Positions 54,127-62,702 of a stretch of DNA of 64,000 nt are shown here, piece after piece (position 1 is the stretch's first letter; each line of letters begins with the position of its first letter). Both the position numbers and the translations under genes were made by a program. The DNA is from Azotimanducus chitobiosivorans (lineage in GTDB: Bacteria > Pseudomonadota > Gammaproteobacteria > Pseudomonadales > Azotimanducaceae): the NCBI GenBank assembly GCA_965200235.1, contig OZ241339.1, positions 3,224,001-3,288,000 of the forward strand, in the 5' to 3' direction. Under the pieces are notes generated by a model. It did no database searches. It was not told where the DNA came from and worked only from the letters and a program-made list of their open reading frames with translations.

Positions 54127-54879
54127 ATGGAACTTCTCTTCTTTCTGGTCATTATCTTGGGGCTGCCTGTTTATCTGCTGTATCTATGCTTCGGTACATA
54201 CAACCGACTCAAAGGCGTCCATGAATCCGTGAAGAAATCTCTATCCGTTATTAGAGGCTATTCAAACAAGCGAGAGAGTGTTCTGGCAGATTTGGCCAGT
54301 GTTGTGGACAAGTACACGAGCCATGAAAAGTCGGCCCACACGGAGGTCGCCGGTTTGGAAAATTTGGCAGACAACAGCGGTGCGGCGGCGACTGCGGTTC
54401 TCAGCAATTTGGCAAGAGCGTACCCTGAACTTAAAGCAGATACCATGTTCCTTAAGAATCAAGAGGAGCTTGGGGTGCTAGCGGAGGAACTGAGAAGCGC
54501 CCAAGAGGACTACGATACAAAAGTGGAAAACTTCAATCGCTTGCGCAACGCCATGCCCACCAAGCTGTATGCGCCTCTACTGGGTTTCGTGGAAGACCTT
54601 CCTTACTCAAAAGAAGTTCTGGAGCAAGCAGACGGACTTCAACTGATAGACCGAGCTTACGACGATGCAAAGATTGATGAATTGCGCACCAAAAGCGTAG
54701 ACCTCTTAGCCAGCGGTGGTGCCGCGATCAGCAAACAAAGTACACGGTTGTTGGAGGGTGCGAAAGAAGGTGCAAGAGGTCTTGATAACTTCAGAAAAGA
54801 ACAAGCGGCAGCTAAAACCGAGAAGATCGAAAGTAGTAACAGCAGTAATGAGCAGCATCCTGGGAAAAGCGGAAGGTGA
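54127..54879 (+). CDS. LemA family protein
   Basis: 250 residues; an N-terminal membrane helix (ELLFFLVIILGLPVYLLYLC), the LemA start motif TYNRLKGVHESVKKSLSVI and the signature ARAYPELKADTMFLKNQEEL with NFNRLRNAMPT. A ~60-residue charged tail goes beyond the usual ~190-residue LemA. LemA proteins are membrane proteins with a cytosolic or periplasmic four-helix bundle and uncertain role. The stop overlaps the upstream part of the next frame. Confidence 0.87.
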   Translation: MELLFFLVIILGLPVYLLYLCFGTYNRLKGVHESVKKSLSVIRGYSNKRESVLADLASVVDKYTSHEKSAHTEVAGLENLADNSGAAATAVLSNLARAYPELKADTMFLKNQEELGVLAEELRSAQEDYDTKVENFNRLRNAMPTKLYAPLLGFVEDLPYSKEVLEQADGLQLIDRAYDDAKIDELRTKSVDLLASGGAAISKQSTRLLEGAKEGARGLDNFRKEQAAAKTEKIESSNSSNEQHPGKSGR

Positions 54880-54884
54880 TCGTC

Positions 54885-57800
54885 ATGAATATGAGCTTTA
54901 AAAGCGATCTGATCGCAGATGTCCGATTGGTTGTATTGCCTCTCATTCTGGCCGTGCCCTTACTCCAAGGGTGCGGCGGCGGAGGGGAGTCAAGCGAAGC
55001 AAGTCCCCCTCCCTCGATCCCCAACCAATCTCCGGTGGCTTCTGCGGGGGACGACCAGGCAGTGGATGAACTTGTCGAGGTCACCCTGAGCGCACAGGAT
55101 AGCAGGGATTCAGATGGTTCCATTGCATCCTACAGATGGTCACAAATATCCCCAAGCTCTCCTCAAGTAAGCATTCAGAATGCAGATTCCGCAACGGCAA
55201 CTTTTGAGGCGCCGGAGGTCGCCGAAGACACTGTGCTGGAGTTTGAGTTGAGGGTTGAAGATGACGATGGAGGCGTTTCCACCGACCGTGTGCGGGTGCA
55301 AGTTACCAATGTAGAACTCCGGATACTTGATGTCTCTCCCGGCTTCGGCTGGCACGGGGATTCGGTAAATGTCAAAACCCGTGGATTGGGATCCGCCACT
55401 CAAGGGGATGTCGAGGTGTTGCTGGGAGGAGAACCAGTCGCCCCAACGAGTCTTGATTCTGGCACCGTCGCCTTCGTAATTCCGGATGGCGCTGTGGGGC
55501 GCGGTTTGCATGTGCGCGTCCGCGGCCGATTGTCAAATGGCGTTCCGTTCGCAATCCGTGAAAGCGGTTTGGTAGCTCCGGACGCAGACGATTTTACGGT
55601 CGATGGAAACGGGATGCGGGTCGTCACTTCTTACGTCATCGTTCGATTGAATGAAGACCACGCGGACATGGAAACTGCGGAGCAAATCGCCAAATCGATG
55701 AATGGCGAAGTCATCGGCACGTTCGATTTCATGGACTGGTGGCAAATCAGCGTTCCGAACAAGCCGTCGATTGAAGAACTGAGCCGAATAGTCGAGACCA
55801 TTGCGTCAATGCCCGAAGTGACTAATGCCTTCTTGGACTATGACGCATTCACATCCGACGCGATTGACTGGACGGGAGATCCGGACTCGGGGGTGCGTGA
55901 GTTGAACAATGTGGAGGCTGGGGCAGATCTTTATGAGCGGCACGTGGGACATGAGGCCACTGGCAATGTCACTCCCTTCTTTATGAACATCGCGGTGTCG
56001 GAACTCACACCTTCTATTGACTTTGAAGTGGACGATTTTATTACGCGTCCTGAGCCAAGAGCAGACATCTATGCGGAAGAGCAGGAGGATGGTCTCGATG
56101 AAGCCCACGCCACGAATGTATTGGGGGTCATCGCCGCTGAGCTTGTGGCGGATGCTAACGCCGAAGGAGAAAATCGACCGGGAAACGCAGGTTTGGTTCG
56201 AGCACTACAGGACAGCCATGGCGGAGCAAACATTAGCGTTGAAGGTGTAACAATTTTGTCTCTATCCTTGGAGTCCATCCATGATGAAATTAGCAAAATT
56301 GGCCGGGGGGGAGTCGGTGCAATAAACTGGTCTTGGGGCCACTTCCTCGTTAGCTCGGAAGCCTCGGATTGCGCTGGAAATACATCTGGTGAAGATGCCG
56401 GCCGAAAATGGCATCGAGACGACGGTACCTACAAATTTCAAAATGCACGAAATGAACTTAGCAATTTCCTACAGAATGTCTCGAGAGAGTATCCGAACAC
56501 GGTTTTTGTCCAATCGGCTGGCAACGATCGGATGAACGTGGATTTCACTGTTCGTCGTGGATCTGGTGACGAGGCGGCGAATAACCACATCGTTGTAGGT
56601 GCTCACTCGGTGGATTCAGAACATGAGGAGGCTTCAAATTCTTGCTTTGCGGACCAGGAGGACACGAGGGTAAAGCGTGCGCGCTACTCGAACTTCGGTA
56701 ATCGAGTTGACATTGCTGCTGGCGGGACACATTTCCTGTCCAAGTGCGCTCCAGACAAAGAAGGATGCAAGGGCAACGGCACATCGTATTCTGCTCCACT
56801 CGTGACCGCAACAGTAGCGCTGATGCAATCTATTAATCCGAATCTCTCGGCTGGCGAAATCAAGTCTATGCTTCGTCAATCCGCCAGTCCGATTGATGCG
56901 AATGAAGTGCAACTACACGACGGCGACACAGCCAACTTCGTGCGTCCGCTAACCGCAAACGAGTCGTCGAGCCATCAAGGCAAAGGCGCGATGCTGAATG
57001 TGGAAGGGGCGATACAAGCGGCACTAGACAGCTTGGGTGAGGATGAGGGCAGGTTTCCCGTTCCCATCTCGCGCGCGAAACGTGTGCGGCTTCTGAGCGC
57101 GACGGAAGAGGTCAAGGAGATCATTGAAGTTGCGATTCCAGACCGGCAAGGCACGGCGTTCAACAGGGCCGATATCATGTTTCTAGTCGATGTTACGGGA
57201 AGCTACCGGGATGATATCCAAACGTTTCGGCGACAGGCAGAAGCAATAAGAAGAGAATCACAGAGCTTGGGGGCAGATGTGCATATTGGCTTGGCCAGCT
57301 TCAGCACCATACCCCGCTACCCTTGGGGTTGTTCCAAGGATTACCCATACCGCCTCGACCTGCCTCTCGTTGAAAGAGGCTTAGGTTTGGCCGAAGCCTT
57401 GAGGGAACTGCGAATAGTGACCTCCGGAGGAGGACAAAGGGAGAGTCAGTTGGATGCCTTGTTCGCAGTGGCGGACGACGACGATGCTGGCTGGAGGCAA
57501 GGCTCCCTGCGCTTGGTTTTTCTAGCCACGGACGAAGCATTCACGGACAAGGACAAAGAGCCGAGCTATCCCGGAAGAGGCTACATGGAAACGCTTGCGA
57601 AGCTGATTGAACAGCGTGTCCAAGTTTGGGGTTTAACTTCCGGAGGCTCACTGGACGATGTGGGCAGGTTGGCAAACGATACCAGCGGCAGGCAAATTCC
57701 CCTGTCCAGAGACAGCAGCGAAATCGTGGAGGCGATCACCGAAGCGGTGACCGTCGAGTCTTCTGATCTCTCGGTCAGGCTTGTTCCGTATGGAGATTTC

Positions 57801-58058
57801 TTTCGGTTAGTGCGTAAAATCCGACCGCTAGACGAGCCAAACGCAAGCGAGTGCGTTCTTGAGAATACCAATCCGTTGGATTGCGATGCGAGGAAGGGCG
57901 TGAGCCCCGGGGACCGAGTCAGGTTTGAGGTGACATTACAAGGTAATGGTGCCTTGATCGGGACCAGGCGATTGAGTTTCCGCTTGCAGGTCGATGCAAA
58001 TAAAGGTGCCGTCGTAATGGAAATTCCAGTGACGGTTGAGGTCTCACTCTCATCATAG
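54885..58058 (+). CDS. Surface lipoprotein with subtilase (S8) and von Willebrand A domains
   Basis: 1057 residues from the ATG at 54885 (GGAAGG upstream); a GTG three codons earlier is possible. Lipobox LLQGC (Cys30) followed by a Gly/Ser linker; PKD/Ig-like domain (~45-145); IPT/TIG-like domain (~145-225); S8 fold (~250-680) with H408 (DEAHATNVLGVIAAE), oxyanion N547 (QSAGNDR) and S634 (GNGTSYSAPLVTATVALM). At the usual Asp position the sequence reads NIAVSELTPSID rather than a VIDTG motif. A vWA domain (~765-950) has a DxTGS metal site (D769). A C-terminal beta domain closes. Likely outer-membrane anchored. Confidence 0.85.
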   Translation: MNMSFKSDLIADVRLVVLPLILAVPLLQGCGGGGESSEASPPPSIPNQSPVASAGDDQAVDELVEVTLSAQDSRDSDGSIASYRWSQISPSSPQVSIQNADSATATFEAPEVAEDTVLEFELRVEDDDGGVSTDRVRVQVTNVELRILDVSPGFGWHGDSVNVKTRGLGSATQGDVEVLLGGEPVAPTSLDSGTVAFVIPDGAVGRGLHVRVRGRLSNGVPFAIRESGLVAPDADDFTVDGNGMRVVTSYVIVRLNEDHADMETAEQIAKSMNGEVIGTFDFMDWWQISVPNKPSIEELSRIVETIASMPEVTNAFLDYDAFTSDAIDWTGDPDSGVRELNNVEAGADLYERHVGHEATGNVTPFFMNIAVSELTPSIDFEVDDFITRPEPRADIYAEEQEDGLDEAHATNVLGVIAAELVADANAEGENRPGNAGLVRALQDSHGGANISVEGVTILSLSLESIHDEISKIGRGGVGAINWSWGHFLVSSEASDCAGNTSGEDAGRKWHRDDGTYKFQNARNELSNFLQNVSREYPNTVFVQSAGNDRMNVDFTVRRGSGDEAANNHIVVGAHSVDSEHEEASNSCFADQEDTRVKRARYSNFGNRVDIAAGGTHFLSKCAPDKEGCKGNGTSYSAPLVTATVALMQSINPNLSAGEIKSMLRQSASPIDANEVQLHDGDTANFVRPLTANESSSHQGKGAMLNVEGAIQAALDSLGEDEGRFPVPISRAKRVRLLSATEEVKEIIEVAIPDRQGTAFNRADIMFLVDVTGSYRDDIQTFRRQAEAIRRESQSLGADVHIGLASFSTIPRYPWGCSKDYPYRLDLPLVERGLGLAEALRELRIVTSGGGQRESQLDALFAVADDDDAGWRQGSLRLVFLATDEAFTDKDKEPSYPGRGYMETLAKLIEQRVQVWGLTSGGSLDDVGRLANDTSGRQIPLSRDSSEIVEAITEAVTVESSDLSVRLVPYGDFFRLVRKIRPLDEPNASECVLENTNPLDCDARKGVSPGDRVRFEVTLQGNGALIGTRRLSFRLQVDANKGAVVMEIPVTVEVSLSS

Positions 58059-58095
58059 TGATATACAATCCCATCCACAACGTCAGGAGAGAGTC

Positions 58096-58380
58096 ATGAA
58101 GATTTCTTTGAAGCTACTGCGTTGCGCAATACCAGCCTTGATGCCTTTGTGCGCTTGGGCCAATGAATGCACGACCGAGCCAATTGAGGGCAAACCAGAC
58201 TTGGCGGTGTACTCTTCCGACAAAACGTACTTGGGGTACGTCGTGCAAGAAAGGGATCGCACTTGGTTCGCATGGCGGGAAGGTGAAGGCACGGAAGATC
58301 ACACACACGCGACATTGCAAGAAGCTGTCGCATGGGTGTGCGAGAAAAAACCCGATTCCAGTTCAACTGACGTGACATAG
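58096..58380 (+). CDS. Small exported protein
   Basis: 94 residues from the ATG at 58096 with AGGAGAG upstream. Signal peptide (LLRCAIPALMPLCAWA, cleavage after AWA). The mature ~74 residues hold two cysteines (NECTTEP; AWVCEKK), a YLGYVVQERDRTWFAWREG beta segment, and a Ser/Thr/Asp end. No family recognised. Follows the subtilase gene by 37 nt. Confidence 0.65.
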   Translation: MKISLKLLRCAIPALMPLCAWANECTTEPIEGKPDLAVYSSDKTYLGYVVQERDRTWFAWREGEGTEDHTHATLQEAVAWVCEKKPDSSSTDVT

Positions 58381-58447
58381 AGGTGCACGTGGCTGGCGTA
58401 AACGGCGTAAACCCTTCGAAAGCACCCAAACCATGAGATCAAAATAG

Positions 58448-58927
58448 ATGAAGACAATCGGAAATGTAATTTGGCTGGTGTTTGGCGGCTGTATAGTCGG
58501 CCTCGCATACCTTGTAGGCACGGTTATATTCTTTCCGCTTGCCTGGTATCTCAGCCCCTTCATTGGCTACGCATTCTGGCCGTTCGGCAGGCGGGCGGTG
58601 CGTCTGACCCAAATCAATCAATACAAGGCCGATAAGGGATTGTCTGATAGCTCAAACAGCGCGCCGAATATCGATACGAATCTCCGCAGAGTTCTGGGGA
58701 TAGTCTGGGCATTGACCTTCGGCTGGGTCATGTCGCTCGGCTGTATTGTGTTTGCGCTGATCCACATCCCGCTGTTCGCAACCCTCATCTTGATTCCAGT
58801 CGCCATCGCCAACATGGGCGGTTGGCTGAAGCTCGCCAAGGTGTCCTTGAATCCGTTTAGCTACCGCCCGATCAATTCGCACTTGGCGGATGAGATTGAG
58901 GCGCATGTCGCCCGTGGCAAGCTTTAG
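58448..58927 (+). CDS. YccF-domain inner membrane protein
   Basis: 159 residues. Two copies of the YccF (DUF307) unit: GNVIWLVFGGCIVGLAYLVG ... FWPFGRRAVRL and RVLGIVWALTFGWVMSLGCI ... GIPVG-like LIPVAIANMGGWLKLAKVSLNPFSY. Four hydrophobic helices. Role of the family is unknown. Codon 1 is ATG at 58448, no strong ribosome site. Confidence 0.78.
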   Translation: MKTIGNVIWLVFGGCIVGLAYLVGTVIFFPLAWYLSPFIGYAFWPFGRRAVRLTQINQYKADKGLSDSSNSAPNIDTNLRRVLGIVWALTFGWVMSLGCIVFALIHIPLFATLILIPVAIANMGGWLKLAKVSLNPFSYRPINSHLADEIEAHVARGKL

Positions 58928-58955
58928 TTTTTAATTCTGCATTGGAGAGATTTTC

Positions 58956-60479
58956 ATGAACGCACCACTGCATGCAGTATCTGACCCAGAAGTCGCGTCA
59001 AACGACGCAAACGTTGTCGCGACTGATGACTATTCGTCTAATACCGAAACCGTTGGGCGTGCGGTAGTCGGCGCTAGCGTTTTAGGCCGCATTGAAGCCC
59101 CAGATGATCAGGACTGGTTCAAGGTCGAGTTGTTGGCGGGGATGTCCTACGAGATAGATTTGGAGTGGATGGCCGACTCAAGCTTTGATCCGGTTCTCCT
59201 TGGCATTTACGATGAATCAGGTCAGCTGCTGAAGGGAACTTTCAACGATGACGGTGGGGAAGGCAAGAACAGCCGAGTCTTGTTCACGCCGAGCGAAGGC
59301 GGCACGTACTTCATATCGGCGGGGGCTTTTCGAAACGACATCGGATCCTATCGCCTCTCCGTTTCGCGGTTTGAAGATGACTCGACTATGCATTCCCCGA
59401 CAAAGATTCTGGTGGGGGCCGAGCACGTTGGCAAAATCGAGGTGGAGCGGGAAGTCGATCTCTTCATCGTGGAATTGGAAAGGGGACGCTACTACCAGGT
59501 CGATGTTGAAGGCGCTGATACTGAGAAGGGCACGTTGGGTGACCCATACCTGCTCGATATCCGACATGTCGATGGTTCAGATGCCCCCTCTCCAAATGAC
59601 AACAGCGGTGCGGGTCTCAATAGTCGTTCTCAGTACTTGGCGAAGGAAACGGGCTATCACTACATTGAAGTCTCGGGGGCGCCCCAAGGCGAGACTGGCA
59701 CTTATACCGTCGGTGTGCGGGAAATCACCGATGACTATGATGAGGAATACGGGGTTTTGGGTCCAAGCGAATCTTCGGCAGTAACTTGGACGGCATCGGG
59801 TGCCTTGGAGGTGGGGGGCGACAACGATTCGTTTCTCCTTGAGGTAAAGACTGGCTGGACGTACGACATAACCTTGGAAGGATTGAAGCCCAACAGTGCT
59901 TCTCTGCTCGTCAGTCAAGTCGCCGATTTTTTGCAAGTTTTCTACTTTGATGGCCAAGGTGTGTTGCAGTATCGACCTGATGAGGGTGAAGATCAGCTAC
60001 GAATCTTCGCTGAAAAGGATGGTACGGTTACCGTTACGGTGTCGGGCGGCAAGCACCAAGGCGTTGGCGAGTATTCACTGACAGCTGTGGGTACGCCGCC
60101 CGCTTCTTCTGACGAAGACACATCGAGTAAAACTGTCACAAGTTGGTTGCCTGTTGAACTACTGTGGCATGACGATCCCATCTTTGCGATCAGCCATCCT
60201 AGCTTAATAAATTGGCAGCCTTCTGACTTGGATTTTCTGAGACCTACTTGGGAGGCCAATAGCCCCGATGTTTTCCCAGATTTGTTCGAGAAGCTCGTGA
60301 CTTCGGAAGAGCTTGAGGGGCGTCCTCGTAGTCAAGTTGGAGATTCAGCTTCGACGATCAGAGACGTAGAGCAGGCTAACACACCACAAGGATTTCCTTT
60401 TGACGATCCGTCAATAGAGTCTGACTTATCGTCAGAGACCGAATGGAGTTGGGGTGTTCCCGACATCGATCTGTTTTGA
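58956..60479 (+). CDS. PPC-domain repeat protein, possible type I secretion substrate
   Basis: 507 residues. No N-terminal signal peptide. Two clear and one weaker pre-peptidase C-terminal (PPC) type beta domains: (1) ~40-135, GRIEAPDDQDWFKVELLAGM then GTYFISAGAF...GSYRLSVSRF; (2) ~150-255, VGKIEVEREVDLFIVELERG ... GYHYIEVSG...GTYTVGVREI; (3) ~270-375, LEVGGDNDSFLLEVKTGWTY ... GEYSLTAVG. The acidic C terminus ending WSWGVPDIDLF, without cysteines, resembles uncleaved C-terminal secretion signals. Secretion route is inference. Ribosome site GGAGAG upstream. Confidence 0.75.
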   Translation: MNAPLHAVSDPEVASNDANVVATDDYSSNTETVGRAVVGASVLGRIEAPDDQDWFKVELLAGMSYEIDLEWMADSSFDPVLLGIYDESGQLLKGTFNDDGGEGKNSRVLFTPSEGGTYFISAGAFRNDIGSYRLSVSRFEDDSTMHSPTKILVGAEHVGKIEVEREVDLFIVELERGRYYQVDVEGADTEKGTLGDPYLLDIRHVDGSDAPSPNDNSGAGLNSRSQYLAKETGYHYIEVSGAPQGETGTYTVGVREITDDYDEEYGVLGPSESSAVTWTASGALEVGGDNDSFLLEVKTGWTYDITLEGLKPNSASLLVSQVADFLQVFYFDGQGVLQYRPDEGEDQLRIFAEKDGTVTVTVSGGKHQGVGEYSLTAVGTPPASSDEDTSSKTVTSWLPVELLWHDDPIFAISHPSLINWQPSDLDFLRPTWEANSPDVFPDLFEKLVTSEELEGRPRSQVGDSASTIRDVEQANTPQGFPFDDPSIESDLSSETEWSWGVPDIDLF

Positions 60480-60508
60480 TTAGGAAGCACAAGCAGGAGA
60501 CATGAGAA

Positions 60509-60788
60509 ATGAATAAAGTGTTTGGGGTTCTCGCCATCATTGCCGCGGTGGTTTCTTTCGTTATTCCATTTGTGGGAGTTTTCGTTGCTTTCGCGGCGCT
60601 GGCATGCGCCGCAATCGCCGCTTTCCTAGGCGACAAGGGACTGACGATTGCAACATTGGTGCTTTGTGCGGTGAAGCTTGCCATCAGCCCCACATTTTGG
60701 GCTTTGAGCGGTGTTCTTATCTTTACTGGCGCTGGTGCTCTTCGTTTTGCCAATCATCGGCATGTATAAAAGTAAAGATATCGTCTAA
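60509..60788 (+). pseudogene. Frameshifted paralogue of the small membrane protein at 49245
   Basis: Starts ATG 60509 and reads IIAAVVSFVIPFVGVFVAFA and AAFLGDKGLTIATLVLCAVK, matching the 49245 protein. Near 60722 one extra base (an A after TTT) shifts the frame: the annotated-looking product ends GAGALRFANHRHV at 60769, while the +1 shifted frame gives the expected LALVLFVLPIIGMYKSKDIV ending at 60788. Either a pseudogene, a sequencing error, or an 86-residue variant. Confidence 0.75.
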
Positions 60789-60850
60789 ATGCTATCAAAC
60801 ATTGTGGCAAAAACTGTGAGGCACAGCACAGGCGCCTAGGTGCTAGGCTA

Positions 60851-61095
60851 GGGCGTGTTCACACTATGCCCGCCGACGCTGTTGTCCCCTGAGCAAAAGC
60901 CAAAAAAGGTGAATCACATGCCCCAAACGGGTCGCTCCGGCTCTTGCTCAGGCGAAAACCCTTCGGGCCGGCCCCGTTTTCCGCCAGCCTTCGTTCTCGC
61001 TCGCTCATGGGGGGTAAGCCCCACAGCGCTCGCTCGGCCTTGTCTGGCGGAAAACGGGTCTCGGCAGCGTCGGCGGGCATAGTGTGAACACGCCC
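60851..61095. mobile_element. MITE (family B) with 31-bp inverted ends
   Basis: 245 bp flanked by TA (60849-60850, 61096-61097). Perfect 31-bp terminal inverted repeats starting GGGCGTGTTCACACTATGCC. A second inverted pair (CGTTTTCCGCCAG / CTGGCGGAAAACG) lies inside. No transposase; frames inside are by-products. Unrelated in sequence to family A but same TA-flanked design. It marks the right edge of the envelope cluster. Confidence 0.88.
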
Positions 61096-61270
61096 TAGTT
61101 CGACCTGTTATAGCGCCTCCTTAATCGTTGCCATCTTGAGCGTCGTCAGACTCCCTGCTTTCAACCATTAGGGCGAGGTCACAGATGTGTCAAATAGAGC
61201 CGCCTTGAGCGTTTGCCGGGCAAAGCTCGGAAGTGATAGATTGCCCACATCGATCTCTGAGTTACCTTCA

Positions 61271-62677
61271 ATGACTCCTTCACGTCTTTCGCGTAGGCAG
61301 TTCGCCACTGGGCTTGCCGCCGTTGCGCTCGGTGCGCCGCGCCTTGTTCGCGCTGGCAGCCGCCCGAGTGCCGATGTGCTGGTGCTCGGCGCCGGTCTTT
61401 CGGGACTGGCCGCTGCGCTGACCTTGAAGCGCGCCGGAGCCAGTGTCGTTGTGCTCGAAGCGCGCCCGAGGGTGGGTGGACGCACCTACACCTACAACGA
61501 CCTGCCAGACAACCCGGAGGTTGGCGCTGTCGAGATCGGCGACTCGTACACGCGCACGCATGCTTGGGCGAGTGAGTTCGGTCTCGAAATAGCGCCGTCG
61601 CAGTTCCCGCGCGGCCTCACCGTGCATGTTGGCGGCATCACCATGGACGCATCGGAATGGGCGGAATCAGAAGTCAATCCTCTAGCCGACTCAGAACGCG
61701 GGATCGCGCCCAATCGTCTGCAGAGTCACTACTTGCGCCAGGATGTGCCGCTTGCACGCGCCGAGCTCTGGGATTCGCCTGATTCCGCTGCCATTGACGT
61801 GTCCATCAGCGATGCGCTGCGCGCGCGCGGAGCGTCCGAAGCCGCCATCGACCTCATCAACATTGCCGGCACGCATAATCACAGCGACCGCATGAGCGCC
61901 CTCATTCCTTGGCGCTCGGTGCGCATGTTCGAAACCGAGACCGGCGTTGGCCGATTGTCGGCTGGCACCGGTGAATTGCCGAAGGCGATGGCCGCTGAAC
62001 TTGACACCACGGAACTGCGGCTGCAAGCGCCAGTGAGCGAAATCGAAGCGGGGAAGCAAGGCGTTCGCGTGCTGACGCAGTCGGGCGAATCCTTCCATGC
62101 CGCGCAGTGCGTTTGCACCCTGCCCTTGGGATGTTTGCGAAATGTGCGCGTGAAGGCGCCCCTGAGCACGGCGCAGCGCCAAGCCATTGATGCCATCGAA
62201 TACACCAAAGCCAGCATTGCATTGATCGATGCCGAACCGTTTTGGGAGGATGATGGTCTGCCGCCGAACATGTGGACGGATACGCCGCTTGAGCGCATCT
62301 TTCCGCGAACCAACCGCGCCACCGGCGAGATTGTCGGCCTCAAGGTGTTCGTGAACGGGGATGGCACGGATGCCGTTGACGCCCTGAGCGATCAAGCCTT
62401 TGCATCCATGGCGGTTGATACCATCAGGAAAATTCGCCCTGCCTCGCAAGGGACAAAACTTGAAGTCAAGTTTCGTCATAGCTGGGGCCGCGATCCGTTC
62501 GCACGCGGCGGCTACACTGCTTGGCCGCCCGGCAAGGTGGCGGCCTTTCGCAGCGCGCTGCGTGAGCCCGTTCCGCGCCTGCATTTCGCTGGCGAGCACA
62601 TGGCATTGGATGCGCCGGGCTTGGAAGGCGCGGTGCGATCAGGTGAACGCGCCGCCCGTGAGATACTTGGCGCTTGA
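61271..62677 (+). CDS. Tat-exported flavin monoamine oxidase-family protein
   Basis: 468 residues from the ATG at 61271, just ahead of a twin-arginine signal (SRLSRRQFATGLAAVALGAP). FAD-binding DVLVLGAGLSGLAAALTLKR and VVLEARPRVGGRTYTY; the C terminus GEHMALDAPGLEGAVRSGER is the second flavin contact typical of amine oxidases. Likely oxidises an amine or related substrate in the periplasm; substrate unknown. The gene 26 nt downstream (DUF1838) is probably cotranscribed. Confidence 0.9.
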   Translation: MTPSRLSRRQFATGLAAVALGAPRLVRAGSRPSADVLVLGAGLSGLAAALTLKRAGASVVVLEARPRVGGRTYTYNDLPDNPEVGAVEIGDSYTRTHAWASEFGLEIAPSQFPRGLTVHVGGITMDASEWAESEVNPLADSERGIAPNRLQSHYLRQDVPLARAELWDSPDSAAIDVSISDALRARGASEAAIDLINIAGTHNHSDRMSALIPWRSVRMFETETGVGRLSAGTGELPKAMAAELDTTELRLQAPVSEIEAGKQGVRVLTQSGESFHAAQCVCTLPLGCLRNVRVKAPLSTAQRQAIDAIEYTKASIALIDAEPFWEDDGLPPNMWTDTPLERIFPRTNRATGEIVGLKVFVNGDGTDAVDALSDQAFASMAVDTIRKIRPASQGTKLEVKFRHSWGRDPFARGGYTAWPPGKVAAFRSALREPVPRLHFAGEHMALDAPGLEGAVRSGERAAREILGA

Positions 62678-62702
62678 CACATTGAAACTTAAGGAATTGC
62701 CG

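Noticed and set aside
61168..61190. TAGGGCGAGGTCACAGATG resembling the family-B MITE end
   Set aside because: Only about 16 bases agree loosely and there is no partner end.
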